Shown here: piece by piece, positions 1 through 6,762 of the stretch
Layout: every line of letters begins with the position of its first letter
Numbering within the stretch: position 1 is the stretch's first letter
Assembly: GCA_029263275.1 (NCBI GenBank)
Contig: JAJCXU010000446.1
Coordinates: forward strand, 1-15,988
Reading direction: 5' to 3'
DNA: 15,988 nucleotides
Origin: Ilumatobacter sp.
GTDB taxonomy: Bacteria > Actinomycetota > Acidimicrobiia > Acidimicrobiales > Ilumatobacteraceae
Made by a program: the position numbers and the translations under genes
The notes under the pieces: model-generated
What the model was told of the DNA's origin: nothing
The model's input: only the letters and a program-made list of their open reading frames with translations
Databases searched by the model: none

Positions 1-1
1 A

Positions 2-169
2 GACCGCGACCCTGGGTACGGATCGACGTCCAAGATGTTGGGGGAGTCGGCACTGGCACTCCTCGATTCGGACGCCAGTGGCGGGTTCTGGACGCCAGCG
101 ACAGCCCTCGGCGACGACTTGATCAGCAGGCTCGTCGAGCACGCGGGCATCACGTTCGAAGTGCTCTGA
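2..169 (+). CDS. C-terminal end of a saccharopine dehydrogenase-like / trans-acting enoyl reductase family protein (5' truncated by window)
   Basis: An open frame enters from the left edge and stops with TGA at 167-169, giving 55 residues. The peptide contains DPGYGSTSKMLGESALAL, then GGFWTPATALGD, and ends in GITFEVL. From memory this resembles the C-terminus of actinobacterial saccharopine dehydrogenase NADP-binding proteins (trans-acting enoyl reductases related to mycobacterial Rv2449c), which end with a K-M-L-G-E-[SA]-A helix, a G-x-x-T-P-A segment and a T-F-E-V tail. Such proteins are NAD(P)-dependent oxidoreductases; the Rossmann domain would lie outside the window. The gene is 61 bases upstream of dop, which appears to have its own promoter, so a functional link to pupylation is not implied. 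The family call rests on a short tail. Confidence 0.65.
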   Translation, partial: DRDPGYGSTSKMLGESALALLDSDASGGFWTPATALGDDLISRLVEHAGITFEVL

Positions 170-218
170 GCGTCACCGGCGCCAGCGAAGTTGACTCGCC
201 GGGTCGGCGGGGTGGGGA

Positions 219-224
219 TAGGTT
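219..224 (+). promoter_or_regulatory. Predicted -10 box (TAGGTT) of a leaderless dop promoter
   Basis: TAGGTT is followed by 6 bases and then the dop ATG at 231, so transcription would begin at or next to the start codon. No Shine-Dalgarno-like sequence precedes the ATG. TTGACT at 191-196 would be a good -35 hexamer, but its 22-base spacing is too long. The same box and spacing recur at other starts in this window. Confidence 0.5.
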
Positions 225-230
225 CAGGGT

Positions 231-1721
231 ATGGCATTGCCCAAAGTGCTCGGCATCGAGACTGAGTACGGAATCCTTGTCCGCGGTGGCGACAACAATC
301 CCGTCTCGGCGTCGTCGCTGCTGATCAACGCGTACGTCGCGGCACAGCGCGAGGCCAGCCGCGTCGGGTGGGACTACGAAGACGAGCAGCCGACGAACGA
401 TGCCCGGGGCTACTCGATGGACGAATCGATCGCACCCGAGGTCGAAACGACCCTGGTCAATGCCGTGCTCACCAACGGGGCTCGGTACTACGTCGATCAT
501 GCCCATCCCGAGATCTCCACGCCAGAGGTCACCAACGCTCGCGAGGTGGTCGTCTGGGATCGGGCCGCCGACGAGATCGTTCGTGACTCGATGACGTACG
601 CGGGTGAACTGCTCGACGACGGCGCCGAGGTGATCATTCACAAGAACAACTCTGATGGCAAGGGCAACAGCTACGGCTGCCACGAGAACTACCTCGTCGC
701 GCGCGAACTCCCATTCGGTCGGTTGACGAGTCAGATCACCCCGCACTTCGTGACCCGACAGATCTTCACGGGCGCGGGCAAGGTCGGTTGTGAACTGCCC
801 GGCCGGCCACATGACGACATCGGCTATCAGATCAGCCAGCGGGCCGACTTCTTCGAAGAGGAAGTTGGTCTCGAAACCACCCTCAAGCGGCCAATCGTGA
901 ACACCCGGGATGAACCGCACGCGGACCCGCAGAAGTATCGGCGGCTCCATGTGATCGTCGGCGACGCCAACATGAGCGAGGTGGCCACGTACCTCAAGGT
1001 GGGCACCACCGCAATCATCCTGTCGATGATCGAGGACGACGAACTCGGCGATGATTGGATCCTCGGCAACCCCGTTCCTGCGATCCGGCAGGTCAGCCAC
1101 GACCCGTCTCTTCGCCAGACCATCATGCTGCGCAACGGCAGTCGCGCCACGGCGCTCGAAGTTCAGTGGGGGCTCTTCGAACGGGCCCAGAAATATGTGC
1201 AGGCGTGCGGCCTCGACTCGGTTGGCGCCGACGTTGGCGCCGATGTCATGGCCAAATGGGAGCAGGTGCTCGCCGGGCTCGAACGTGACCCCGACTCGAT
1301 GGGGCACTGGGTGGACTGGGTGGCCAAGAAGCGCATCGTCGATGGCTACGCAGATCGTCACGGCCTGCAACCCGGCGCGACACGACTCAAAGCCATCGAT
1401 CTCCAGTACCACGACATGCGACCGGACAAGTGCTTGGCGTCACGCGCCGGCCTCGACACGCTGGTCACCGTCGACGAAGCGCGTCGGGCCATGACGGCAC
1501 CGCCTGAAACCACGCGTGCGTACTTTCGCGGACGTTGCCTCGAGAAGTACCCGGACGACATCGTGGCCGCCAACTGGGACTCGATGGTGTTCGACATCGG
1601 GCGTGATCCGCTGCGTCGCGTTCCAATGATGGAACCACTGCGGGGGACCGCTGACCACGTTGGTACGTTGATCGACAGCAGCGCCACTGCCCGAGAACTG
1701 CTCGACCGACTGGGTCAATAA
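231..1721 (+). CDS. dop: Dop, Pup deamidase / depupylase
   Basis: Dop converts the C-terminal Gln of Pup to Glu so that PafA can ligate it, and it also removes Pup from substrates. It is cytoplasmic and related to carboxylate-amine ligases. The 496-residue product has the usual length. The nucleotide/Mg-binding strand GIETEYG is at 8-14 (E10, E12). The Dop-specific loop, with WDYEDE and DARGY, lies at about 47-61 and is absent from the PafA paralogue at 5365. The catalytic Asp is D89 in NGARYYVDHAHPE. The conserved [20 protein letters not shown] ([10 protein letters not shown]) and VIVGDANMSE blocks all follow in order. The ATG at 231 places the first strand exactly at the N-terminus, as in other Dop proteins. 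The gene opens the dop-pup-prcB-prcA operon, with pup 47 bases downstream. Identification is firm. Confidence 0.97.
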   Translation: MALPKVLGIETEYGILVRGGDNNPVSASSLLINAYVAAQREASRVGWDYEDEQPTNDARGYSMDESIAPEVETTLVNAVLTNGARYYVDHAHPEISTPEVTNAREVVVWDRAADEIVRDSMTYAGELLDDGAEVIIHKNNSDGKGNSYGCHENYLVARELPFGRLTSQITPHFVTRQIFTGAGKVGCELPGRPHDDIGYQISQRADFFEEEVGLETTLKRPIVNTRDEPHADPQKYRRLHVIVGDANMSEVATYLKVGTTAIILSMIEDDELGDDWILGNPVPAIRQVSHDPSLRQTIMLRNGSRATALEVQWGLFERAQKYVQACGLDSVGADVGADVMAKWEQVLAGLERDPDSMGHWVDWVAKKRIVDGYADRHGLQPGATRLKAIDLQYHDMRPDKCLASRAGLDTLVTVDEARRAMTAPPETTRAYFRGRCLEKYPDDIVAANWDSMVFDIGRDPLRRVPMMEPLRGTADHVGTLIDSSATARELLDRLGQ

Positions 1722-1733
1722 CCCAACCGGGCA

Positions 1734-1739
1734 TAGAGT
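1734..1739 (+). promoter_or_regulatory. Possible internal -10 box (TAGAGT) upstream of pup
   Basis: In the 47-base dop-pup gap TAGAGT matches the TANNNT boxes seen before other genes here. It lies 29 bases before the pup ATG, which would leave a short leader carrying a real ribosome-binding site. A small inverted repeat, TGGGT/ACCCA with a 5-base loop (1711-1725), overlaps the dop stop just upstream. An internal promoter would allow extra Pup, which is needed in stoichiometric amounts. No clear -35 is visible. Confidence 0.3.
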
Positions 1740-1757
1740 TCTCTTCAGGCGAGACAC

Positions 1758-1764
1758 AGGAGAG
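1758..1764 (+). promoter_or_regulatory. Strong Shine-Dalgarno sequence of pup (AGGAGAG)
   Basis: AGGAGAG ends 4 bases before the pup ATG at 1769. It is the best ribosome-binding site in the window, in contrast to the leaderless-looking starts of most other genes. It fixes the pup start and fits a highly translated small protein. Confidence 0.7.
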
Positions 1765-1768
1765 ATCG

Positions 1769-1975
1769 ATGGCTGAACGCATCCAGAAGTCGAAGACCAC
1801 CCGCGACAAGTCCGAGAGCACCGCGGCGGACACCGATAACGCGGCTGACGCCGTCACCGAGACGGGCGAGAAGATCAAGGCCGACATCGACGATTTGCTC
1901 GACGAGATCGACGATGTGCTCGAAACGAACGCCGAGGATTTCGTGAAGTCCTACGTACAGAAGGGCGGTCAGTGA
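1769..1975 (+). CDS. pup: Pup, prokaryotic ubiquitin-like protein (GGQ form)
   Basis: This is the 68-residue protein tag that is attached through its C-terminus to lysines of proteins bound for the proteasome. The N-terminal half is charged, low-complexity and probably disordered, and in this family it threads into the ATPase ring. Residues about 35-62 form the amphipathic coiled-coil segment that binds the Mpa/ARC coiled coils, including the hallmark DDLLDEIDDVLE and NAEDFVKSYVQKGGQ. The chain ends in Gly-Gly-Gln, so it must be deamidated by Dop before ligation. The C-terminal third closely resembles mycobacterial Pup. The ATG at 1769 has a strong Shine-Dalgarno sequence, and the stop is only 3 bases from the first candidate start of prcB. 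Confidence 0.98.
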   Translation: MAERIQKSKTTRDKSESTAADTDNAADAVTETGEKIKADIDDLLDEIDDVLETNAEDFVKSYVQKGGQ

Positions 1976-1978
1976 CCC

Positions 1979-2776
1979 GTGGCCATGCCGTTCTTCACCC
2001 CGGGCGACGACCCGGGGTCGAGCTTCCCTGAACTGCTCCGCCGCATCGGGCTGACCTCACACTCGTCCATGGCTGCATCCTCAGTTCCCGGTCACGAGCT
2101 CTCGATTCCCCATGCCACGACCTGTGTGGCATTGAAGTACGCCGACGGCGTCGTGATGGCCGGAGACCGCCGAGCGACGTCTGGCAATCTCATCTCGCAC
2201 CGGGCGATGGAGAAGGTCGTGCAAGCCGATCGCCACAGCGCCGTCGCAATTGCCGGGGCGGCAGGTCCGGCGATGGAGATGGTCAAGATGTTTCAGCTCC
2301 AGCTCGAGCACTATGAGAAGGTCGAAGGCAATTCGCTGAGCCTGGAAGGCAAAGCCAATCAGCTGTCGTCGATGGTTCGCGGCAATCTGCCTGCTGCGAT
2401 GCAGGGCATGGTCGTGGTGCCGATCTTCGCGGGGTTCGACCTTCGCCGGAGTACGGGCCGATTGTGGGATTTCGACGCCACCGGTGGCCGCTACGAAGAA
2501 CGCGATTTCGTGTCGACGGGGTCGGGCAGCCTGCACGCCAGTACCGTCATCAAGGTCGGGTTCACCCCCGATCTCAGTCGCGATGAGGCCATCCAGCTCG
2601 CCTGCCGTTCGCTCTGGGAAGCCGCAGATGCTGACAGTGCCACCGGCGGCCCTGATGCCGTCCGCGGGATCTATCCGGTTGTTGCTGCCATCGATGTCGA
2701 CGGCTGGGCACGCATCGACGACGACGATCTGGCAGCGCGATTCGACACGATCCGGGAGGAGGCGAGCAGCCGATGA
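1979..2776 (+). CDS. prcB: PrcB, proteasome 20S beta subunit (catalytic)
   Basis: PrcB is the N-terminal nucleophile protease subunit forming the two inner heptameric rings of the bacterial 20S core. The 265-residue precursor has a propeptide of about 46 residues. The mature chain should begin at T47 in PHA-TTCVALKYADG. D63 in AGDRR and K79 in MEKV lie at proteasome positions 17 and 33 relative to Thr1, completing the catalytic set. The conserved ELEHYEK-like (QLEHYEKVEG), MVRGNL, GSGSL and DSATGGPD blocks follow. The residue before Thr1 is Ala, where Gly is almost invariant in proteasome beta subunits. Start choice is open between GTG 1979 and ATG 1985; the difference is only two propeptide residues. 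The gene follows pup by 3 bases and overlaps prcA by 4 bases. Confidence 0.96.
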   Translation: MAMPFFTPGDDPGSSFPELLRRIGLTSHSSMAASSVPGHELSIPHATTCVALKYADGVVMAGDRRATSGNLISHRAMEKVVQADRHSAVAIAGAAGPAMEMVKMFQLQLEHYEKVEGNSLSLEGKANQLSSMVRGNLPAAMQGMVVVPIFAGFDLRRSTGRLWDFDATGGRYEERDFVSTGSGSLHASTVIKVGFTPDLSRDEAIQLACRSLWEAADADSATGGPDAVRGIYPVVAAIDVDGWARIDDDDLAARFDTIREEASSR

Positions 2777-3450
2777 GCCAGCCGTTCTACGTCGCACCGG
2801 AACAAATGATGAAGGACCGCGCCGATTACGCGCGCAAGGGCATCGCTCGCGGTCGTGCGCTCGTTGCCGTCCGCTACGACGAGGGTCTGGTCATCGTTGC
2901 CGAGAACGGGTCTGACACCCTGCGCAAGGTCAGCGAAATCTATGACCGCATCGCCTTTGCCGGCGTGGGAAAATACAACGAGTTCGACCAACTGCGCGTG
3001 GCAGGCGTCCGTGCTGCGGACCTCAAGGGCTTCCAATACTCGCGTGACGATGTCGACGCACGCAGCCTGGCCAACAGCTATGCGCAGATGCTCGGCAACA
3101 TCTTCACCCACGAAATGAAGCCGATGGAAGTCGAGATTCTCGTTGCCGAAGTCGGCCTCGAAGAAGATGGCGACCAGATGTTCCACCTGCTCTACGACGG
3201 CACCGTCGTCGACGAGCGTGACTACGCAGCAATCGGTGGAGACGCGGAGGCGGTTCGTGAACGACTCGCTGAGAGTTGGACCGCGGGGCTCGATCTCTCC
3301 GCCGCCATCCGTGTCGGACTCGATGCACTCAGTGGACCTGACCGCGAGATCTCTGCATCTGAACTGGAAGTCGCGGAGCTGTCTCGTGGAAACGGGCGCC
3401 GGTGTTTCACGCGGATCGACGCGACGGCACTCGCCAGTCTCCTCGCCTGA
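2773..3450 (+). CDS. prcA: PrcA, proteasome 20S alpha subunit
   Basis: PrcA forms the outer heptameric rings that gate the 20S core and dock the ATPase ring; it has no catalytic Thr. The 225 residues begin MSQPFYVAPEQMMKDRADYARKG, matching the actinobacterial alpha N-terminal gate and H0 helix. ARGRALVAV, VAENGSDTLRKVSEIYDRIAF and GKYNEFDQLR follow, then SYAQMLGNIFTHEMKPMEVEI in the middle. The lysine-containing pocket that receives the ATPase C-terminal tail (TLRK...YDR...GK) is present. The chain ends shortly after TRIDATALASLLA and lacks the Ser/Gly/Asp-rich tail of mycobacterial PrcA. The ATG overlaps the prcB stop (ATGA), indicating translational coupling and balanced synthesis. Confidence 0.96.
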   Translation: MSQPFYVAPEQMMKDRADYARKGIARGRALVAVRYDEGLVIVAENGSDTLRKVSEIYDRIAFAGVGKYNEFDQLRVAGVRAADLKGFQYSRDDVDARSLANSYAQMLGNIFTHEMKPMEVEILVAEVGLEEDGDQMFHLLYDGTVVDERDYAAIGGDAEAVRERLAESWTAGLDLSAAIRVGLDALSGPDREISASELEVAELSRGNGRRCFTRIDATALASLLA

Positions 3451-3474
3451 CCCGCCCCAATTCGCCCCCATTCC

Positions 3475-3526
3475 CGTTTGCGTGACGATTTGGGCGAACC
3501 GTTCCGCCAAAATCGTCACGCAAACG
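3475..3526. repeat. Long near-perfect inverted repeat after the proteasome operon
   Basis: Two 22-base arms (3475-3496 and 3505-3526) are reverse complements with a single mismatch, separated by an 8-base loop. The core of each arm is GCGTGACGATTT or its complement. It lies 24 bases after the prcA stop and 17 bases before the GNAT -10 box. No T-run follows, so it is not a classical intrinsic terminator. It could still end or stabilise the 3' end of the prcBA transcript, or be a REP-like palindromic element. No second full copy occurs in the window. Confidence 0.85.
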
Positions 3527-3542
3527 CTTGGGGGAGGGTGGC

Positions 3543-3548
3543 TACGGT
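3543..3548 (+). promoter_or_regulatory. Predicted -10 box (TACGGT) of a leaderless GNAT promoter
   Basis: TACGGT is followed by 7 bases and then ATG at 3556. There is no Shine-Dalgarno sequence and no recognisable -35 at 16-18 bases. The preceding spacer is G-rich. Confidence 0.5.
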
Positions 3549-3555
3549 CATCGTC

Positions 3556-4080
3556 ATGGATGTGACGATTCGGCCCGAGCGCCCTGCAGACTTTGACACG
3601 ATCGACTCGGTGGTGACTGACGCGTTCGGATCACCTGCCGAGGCAACGCTGGTGCGCGAGATCCGCGACTCGGGCGACTACTGGCCAGACCTGGCTCTGG
3701 TGGCGACCGTCGATCACGAGGTGGTTGGCCACGTCATGATCAGTCGGGCAGAACTCCGTGGCGCCGACGGGTCGGTCGACGTCGCGACGTTGGCGCCGCT
3801 GGCCGTCGCCACCGAGTGGCACGGTCAGGGGATTGGCGACGCCTTGGTGCGCGCCGTGTGCGCCATCGCTGATTCACGCGATGAGCCCATGGTGCTGCTC
3901 CAGGGCAGCCCGGCCTACTACGAGCGTTTTGGCTTCGTCCCTTCTGCGGACCATGGCATCACGATGGATCTTCCCGATTGGGCGCCCGCTGAGGCAGCGC
4001 AAGTCCTGCGCCTCGCAGCCTGGACGGGTGCGCACACGGGACAACTCATCCTGTCTCCCGCCTTTGCCGAGTCCGACTGA
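3556..4080 (+). CDS. GNAT family N-acetyltransferase (YhbS-like)
   Basis: The 174-residue product has the acetyl-CoA-binding fold of GNAT enzymes. Residues 79-96 read LAPLAVATEWHGQGIGDA, with the Q-x-x-G-x-G/A pyrophosphate loop as QGIGDA at 91-96. A later GSPAYYERFGF segment (about 113-125) resembles the G-[DS]-P-x-Y-Y-x-R-F-G-F signature of the YhbS/COG3153 subgroup. The substrate cannot be told. I chose ATG 3556 because a TACGGT box lies 7 bases upstream and because the motif beginning VTIRPERPADFD is the normal GNAT N-terminus. The frame stays open upstream to 3478, but that would run through the inverted repeat. The gene sits between prcA and pafA, which may be only positional. Confidence 0.85.
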   Translation: MDVTIRPERPADFDTIDSVVTDAFGSPAEATLVREIRDSGDYWPDLALVATVDHEVVGHVMISRAELRGADGSVDVATLAPLAVATEWHGQGIGDALVRAVCAIADSRDEPMVLLQGSPAYYERFGFVPSADHGITMDLPDWAPAEAAQVLRLAAWTGAHTGQLILSPAFAESD

Positions 4081-4132
4081 GGCGAGGCACCGACCGGAAT
4101 CGGCCGGTCGAAGGGGTTGGGAAGGGAGCGTC

Positions 4133-4138
4133 TACGGT
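4133..4138 (+). promoter_or_regulatory. Predicted -10 box (TACGGT) of a leaderless amidohydrolase promoter
   Basis: TACGGT is followed by 6 bases (CTCGAG) and then ATG at 4145. There is no Shine-Dalgarno sequence at a useful spacing, and the upstream spacer is again G-rich. The hexamer is identical to those before the GNAT, lepB and antiporter genes. Confidence 0.5.
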
Positions 4139-4144
4139 CTCGAG

Positions 4145-5326
4145 ATGACCTACGCGCCGTCTGACCGCCCGTTCTACGACGCGGACAGCCACATCATGGA
4201 GTTGCCGAACTTCCTGATCGACTATGCCGATGCGGGCATCCGCGACCAGCTCCGGCCGGTCACTTACCAGGCGTCACTGGTCACCGACGAAGAGGTCGAC
4301 GCAATCGTCGCCAACGGGTCAAAGCACACCGCCGAACACGTGCAGACACAGGTCGCACTCGGCGACCAGCTGATTGCGAAGTCCAAAGAGATCCAGGCGC
4401 TCGGTGCGTTCGATCGTGATGACCGATCAGTCGCGATGGACATGCTCGGCTTCAAGAAGCAGCTCGTGTTTGCCACCCACAGCGTGGTCACGCCGTTCTC
4501 GATGAGCACCAAAGTCGACGACGACCTTCGCTACGGGGCGACGCGTGCTCACAACCGCGCGATGAGCGACTTCGTCGCCAACGACGCGCGACTGATGGGT
4601 GTCGGTGTTGTCCCGCTCAACAATCCCGAGCTCGCCGTCACCGAACTCGAATTCGCGCTCGACGCAGGGATGGAAGCAATCTGGGTGCCGCACTACGCGC
4701 CGGGCGACACGTCGCCTGGTCACGTCGACCTGTACCCGTTCTGGGAGCGCCTAGCCGACTCGGAGACGCCGTTCGTGCTGCACGTCGGTGGTGCGCCCTT
4801 GCAGCTCGACCCGAAGTGGACCAACACCGGTCGGGCGCCGGTCCGTGACTGGATGGGAGGCGGCGAGAACGTCCGAAGCAAGGACATGGCCGTCATGCAC
4901 CAGGGACCGGAGACCTTCCTGTCGGTGTTGGTGATGGATGGCATCTTCGAGCGTTTCCCGAAGCTGCGCGGCGCGAGCGTCGAACTCGGTGCCGGCTGGG
5001 TGCCGTCCATGATCGAGCGTCTCGACTGGGTCGTTCGGTCTTGGAGCAAGGTCGACCAGTACCTCGCTGGACTCAAGCGCATCCCGTCGGAGACGTTGCG
5101 CGAACAGATGGCCTTCACGCCGTTCGTGTTCGAAGACATCGGCGCACTGATCGATGCCTCGGCCGACGATCTCTACCTCTTCTCGAGCGACTACCCGCAC
5201 GTCGAAGGCGGAAAGGACCCAATCGGCCGTTTCGAGAAGTCGCTGGGAGACCGCCCACCGTCAGCCCGTGACAACTTCTACGCCGAGAACTTCCTGCGAC
5301 TGTTTCCGAACGCTCGTACGCACTGA
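4145..5326 (+). CDS. Amidohydrolase family 2 protein (metal-dependent TIM barrel, ACMSD/decarboxylase-like)
   Basis: The 393-residue protein looks like an amidohydrolase-2 TIM-barrel enzyme, a family of metal-dependent hydrolases and decarboxylases (ACMSD, gamma-resorcylate decarboxylase and relatives). Near the N-terminus DADSHIME (12-19) replaces the usual D-x-D-x-H-x-x-E metal site. LHVGG with H213 and [15 protein letters not shown] (about 271-285) follow. [10 protein letters not shown] at 347-356 supplies the catalytic Asp (D349). All four landmarks are in the expected order. The substrate is unknown; many actinobacterial paralogues exist. The start at 4145 is fixed by the leaderless-type box and by the closeness of the first metal motif. 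It lies 64 bases after the GNAT gene and 38 bases before pafA. Confidence 0.85.
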   Translation: MTYAPSDRPFYDADSHIMELPNFLIDYADAGIRDQLRPVTYQASLVTDEEVDAIVANGSKHTAEHVQTQVALGDQLIAKSKEIQALGAFDRDDRSVAMDMLGFKKQLVFATHSVVTPFSMSTKVDDDLRYGATRAHNRAMSDFVANDARLMGVGVVPLNNPELAVTELEFALDAGMEAIWVPHYAPGDTSPGHVDLYPFWERLADSETPFVLHVGGAPLQLDPKWTNTGRAPVRDWMGGGENVRSKDMAVMHQGPETFLSVLVMDGIFERFPKLRGASVELGAGWVPSMIERLDWVVRSWSKVDQYLAGLKRIPSETLREQMAFTPFVFEDIGALIDASADDLYLFSSDYPHVEGGKDPIGRFEKSLGDRPPSARDNFYAENFLRLFPNARTH

Positions 5327-5338
5327 ACACCGCTGGGT

Positions 5339-5367
5339 TAGGTTGCCGCCATGAGGTGCAACTAGTG
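5339..5367 (+). promoter_or_regulatory. pafA promoter with a leaderless four-codon ORF and stop-start overlap
   Basis: TAGGTT (5339-5344) lies 6 bases before ATG 5351, exactly as at dop. That ATG is out of frame with pafA and opens a four-codon ORF (Met-Arg-Cys-Asn) ending at TAG 5363-5365. The last G of the stop is the first base of the preferred pafA start GTG (5365-5367). A GAGGTG sequence at 5353-5358, inside the mini-ORF, sits 6 bases before the GTG and could serve as its Shine-Dalgarno sequence. The alternative in-frame start GTG 5356 would make the leader only 5 bases. Confidence 0.45.
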
Positions 5368-6723
5368 GAGCGCAGGATCTACGGCCTCGAGAACGAATAC
5401 GGCGTCACGTGCACCCTCCGCGGGCAGCGTCGACTGAGTCCCGACGAGGTCGCTCGATACCTCTTCAGACGTGTCGTGTCGTGGGGCCGAAGCTCGAATG
5501 TGTTCCTACAGAACGGCGCTCGGCTGTACCTCGACGTCGGCTCACACCCGGAGTACGCAACGCCTGAGTGCGACTCGCTCTACGAGTGCGTCGTGCACGA
5601 CAAGGCAGGGGAGCGAATCCTCGAGCAGTTGGTCGAGTCAGCGGAACAACGCCTGGCAGAAGAGTCGATTCGGGGCACGATCTATCTCTTCAAGAACAAC
5701 ACCGACTCTGCGGGCAACTCCTATGGGTGCCACGAGAACTACTGCACCAGCCGCGACGACGATCTCGGGAAATATGCCGAGGTGCTGATTCCGTTCTTCG
5801 TCAGTCGCCAGATCTACACCGGCGCCGGCAAGGTGCTCCAAACCGCGCGAGGCGCGACGTATTCGATTGCCCAGCGTGCCGAGCACATCTGGGAGGGGGT
5901 CTCGTCCGCGACCACGCGGAGCCGACCGATTATCAACACCCGCGACGAGCCGCATGCAGATGCCGAGAAATATCGCCGACTGCATGTGATCGTCGGCGAC
6001 TCGAACATGAGCGAGTACACGACATTCCTCAAGATCGGCGCGGCGGCGTGCATGCTGCGCATGCTCGAAGACCCCAATGTGGTCTTGCGCGACATGACGT
6101 TGGAGAATCCGATTCGAGCCATTCGTGAGATGAGCCACGACATCACCTGTCGACGCACGGTGCGCCTGGCCAACGGGCGAGAGGTCAGCGCCCTCGACAT
6201 CCAGCGCGAGTACCTGGATCGTGCGCTCCGGTACGCCGACGGGCCGGGTTTCCCGCCACTGGAACAGAAGGCGCTGGAGATGTGGGAGCACTGCATCACC
6301 ACGATCGAAGATGATCCCCTGAAGCTCGACCGGGAGGTCGACTGGGTCATCAAGTACAAGCTGATCGAGAAGTTTCGGGAACGTCACGACCTGCCACTCG
6401 GCCACGCCCGAGTGCAGCTCCTCGACCTGCAGTATCACGACGTGTCGCGGACCCGCAGCCCGTTCTACAAGATGCAGGATCGGGGTCTCGTCGAACGCAT
6501 CTGTACCGACTCGGACATCAACACCGCTATCGACGTTCCGCCCCAAACCACCCGGGCTCGTCTGCGCGGAGAATTCGTGAAGCGGGCCAAGGAGCGAAAG
6601 CGCGACTACACCGTCGACTGGGTCCATTTGAAGCTCAACGACCAGGCCCAACGCACCGTGTTGTGCAAGGACCCGTTCAAGAGTCGCGACGAACGCGTCG
6701 AGCGGCTCATAGAGACCCTCTGA
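5365..6723 (+). CDS. pafA: PafA, Pup--protein ligase
   Basis: PafA activates the C-terminal Glu of deamidated Pup with ATP and joins it to substrate lysines. From GTG 5365 the protein is 452 residues, the length I recall for mycobacterial PafA, and begins [16 protein letters not shown], matching its N-terminal strand. E9 and E11 are the nucleotide/metal Glu residues, and D57 in [11 protein letters not shown] is the catalytic Asp. [63 protein letters not shown] and a C-terminal [12 protein letters not shown] are strongly conserved. It lacks the Dop loop found in the paralogue at 231, which separates the two. Upstream GTG 5356 would add only three residues. pafB and pafC, the usual downstream partners, are missing; lepB follows after 39 bases. 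Confidence 0.96.
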   Translation: MERRIYGLENEYGVTCTLRGQRRLSPDEVARYLFRRVVSWGRSSNVFLQNGARLYLDVGSHPEYATPECDSLYECVVHDKAGERILEQLVESAEQRLAEESIRGTIYLFKNNTDSAGNSYGCHENYCTSRDDDLGKYAEVLIPFFVSRQIYTGAGKVLQTARGATYSIAQRAEHIWEGVSSATTRSRPIINTRDEPHADAEKYRRLHVIVGDSNMSEYTTFLKIGAAACMLRMLEDPNVVLRDMTLENPIRAIREMSHDITCRRTVRLANGREVSALDIQREYLDRALRYADGPGFPPLEQKALEMWEHCITTIEDDPLKLDREVDWVIKYKLIEKFRERHDLPLGHARVQLLDLQYHDVSRTRSPFYKMQDRGLVERICTDSDINTAIDVPPQTTRARLRGEFVKRAKERKRDYTVDWVHLKLNDQAQRTVLCKDPFKSRDERVERLIETL

Positions 6724-6747
6724 CGCCAATCGCTTGGGTGTGGCAGA

Positions 6748-6753
6748 TACGGT
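6748..6753 (+). promoter_or_regulatory. Predicted -10 box (TACGGT) upstream of lepB
   Basis: TACGGT lies 9 bases before GTG 6763 in the 39-base pafA-lepB gap, giving a leaderless or nearly leaderless transcript. No Shine-Dalgarno sequence or -35 is visible. lepB may also be read through from pafA. Confidence 0.4.
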
Positions 6754-6762
6754 TGGCGACTC

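Noticed and set aside
197..209. Small hairpin (CGCCG/CGGCG) between the left-edge gene and dop as a terminator
   Set aside because: Only 5-base arms with a 3-base loop and no T-run; common by chance in such GC-rich DNA.
150..1412. A 420-codon open frame on the minus strand opposite dop
   Set aside because: Its codon phase mirrors the third-position GC bias of dop, its product has no recognisable motif, and dop is certain on the plus strand.
3478..3555. Upstream extension of the GNAT gene to an ATG-less or earlier start
   Set aside because: It would translate half of the inverted repeat and overlap the -10 box; the ATG at 3556 gives a normal GNAT N-terminus.
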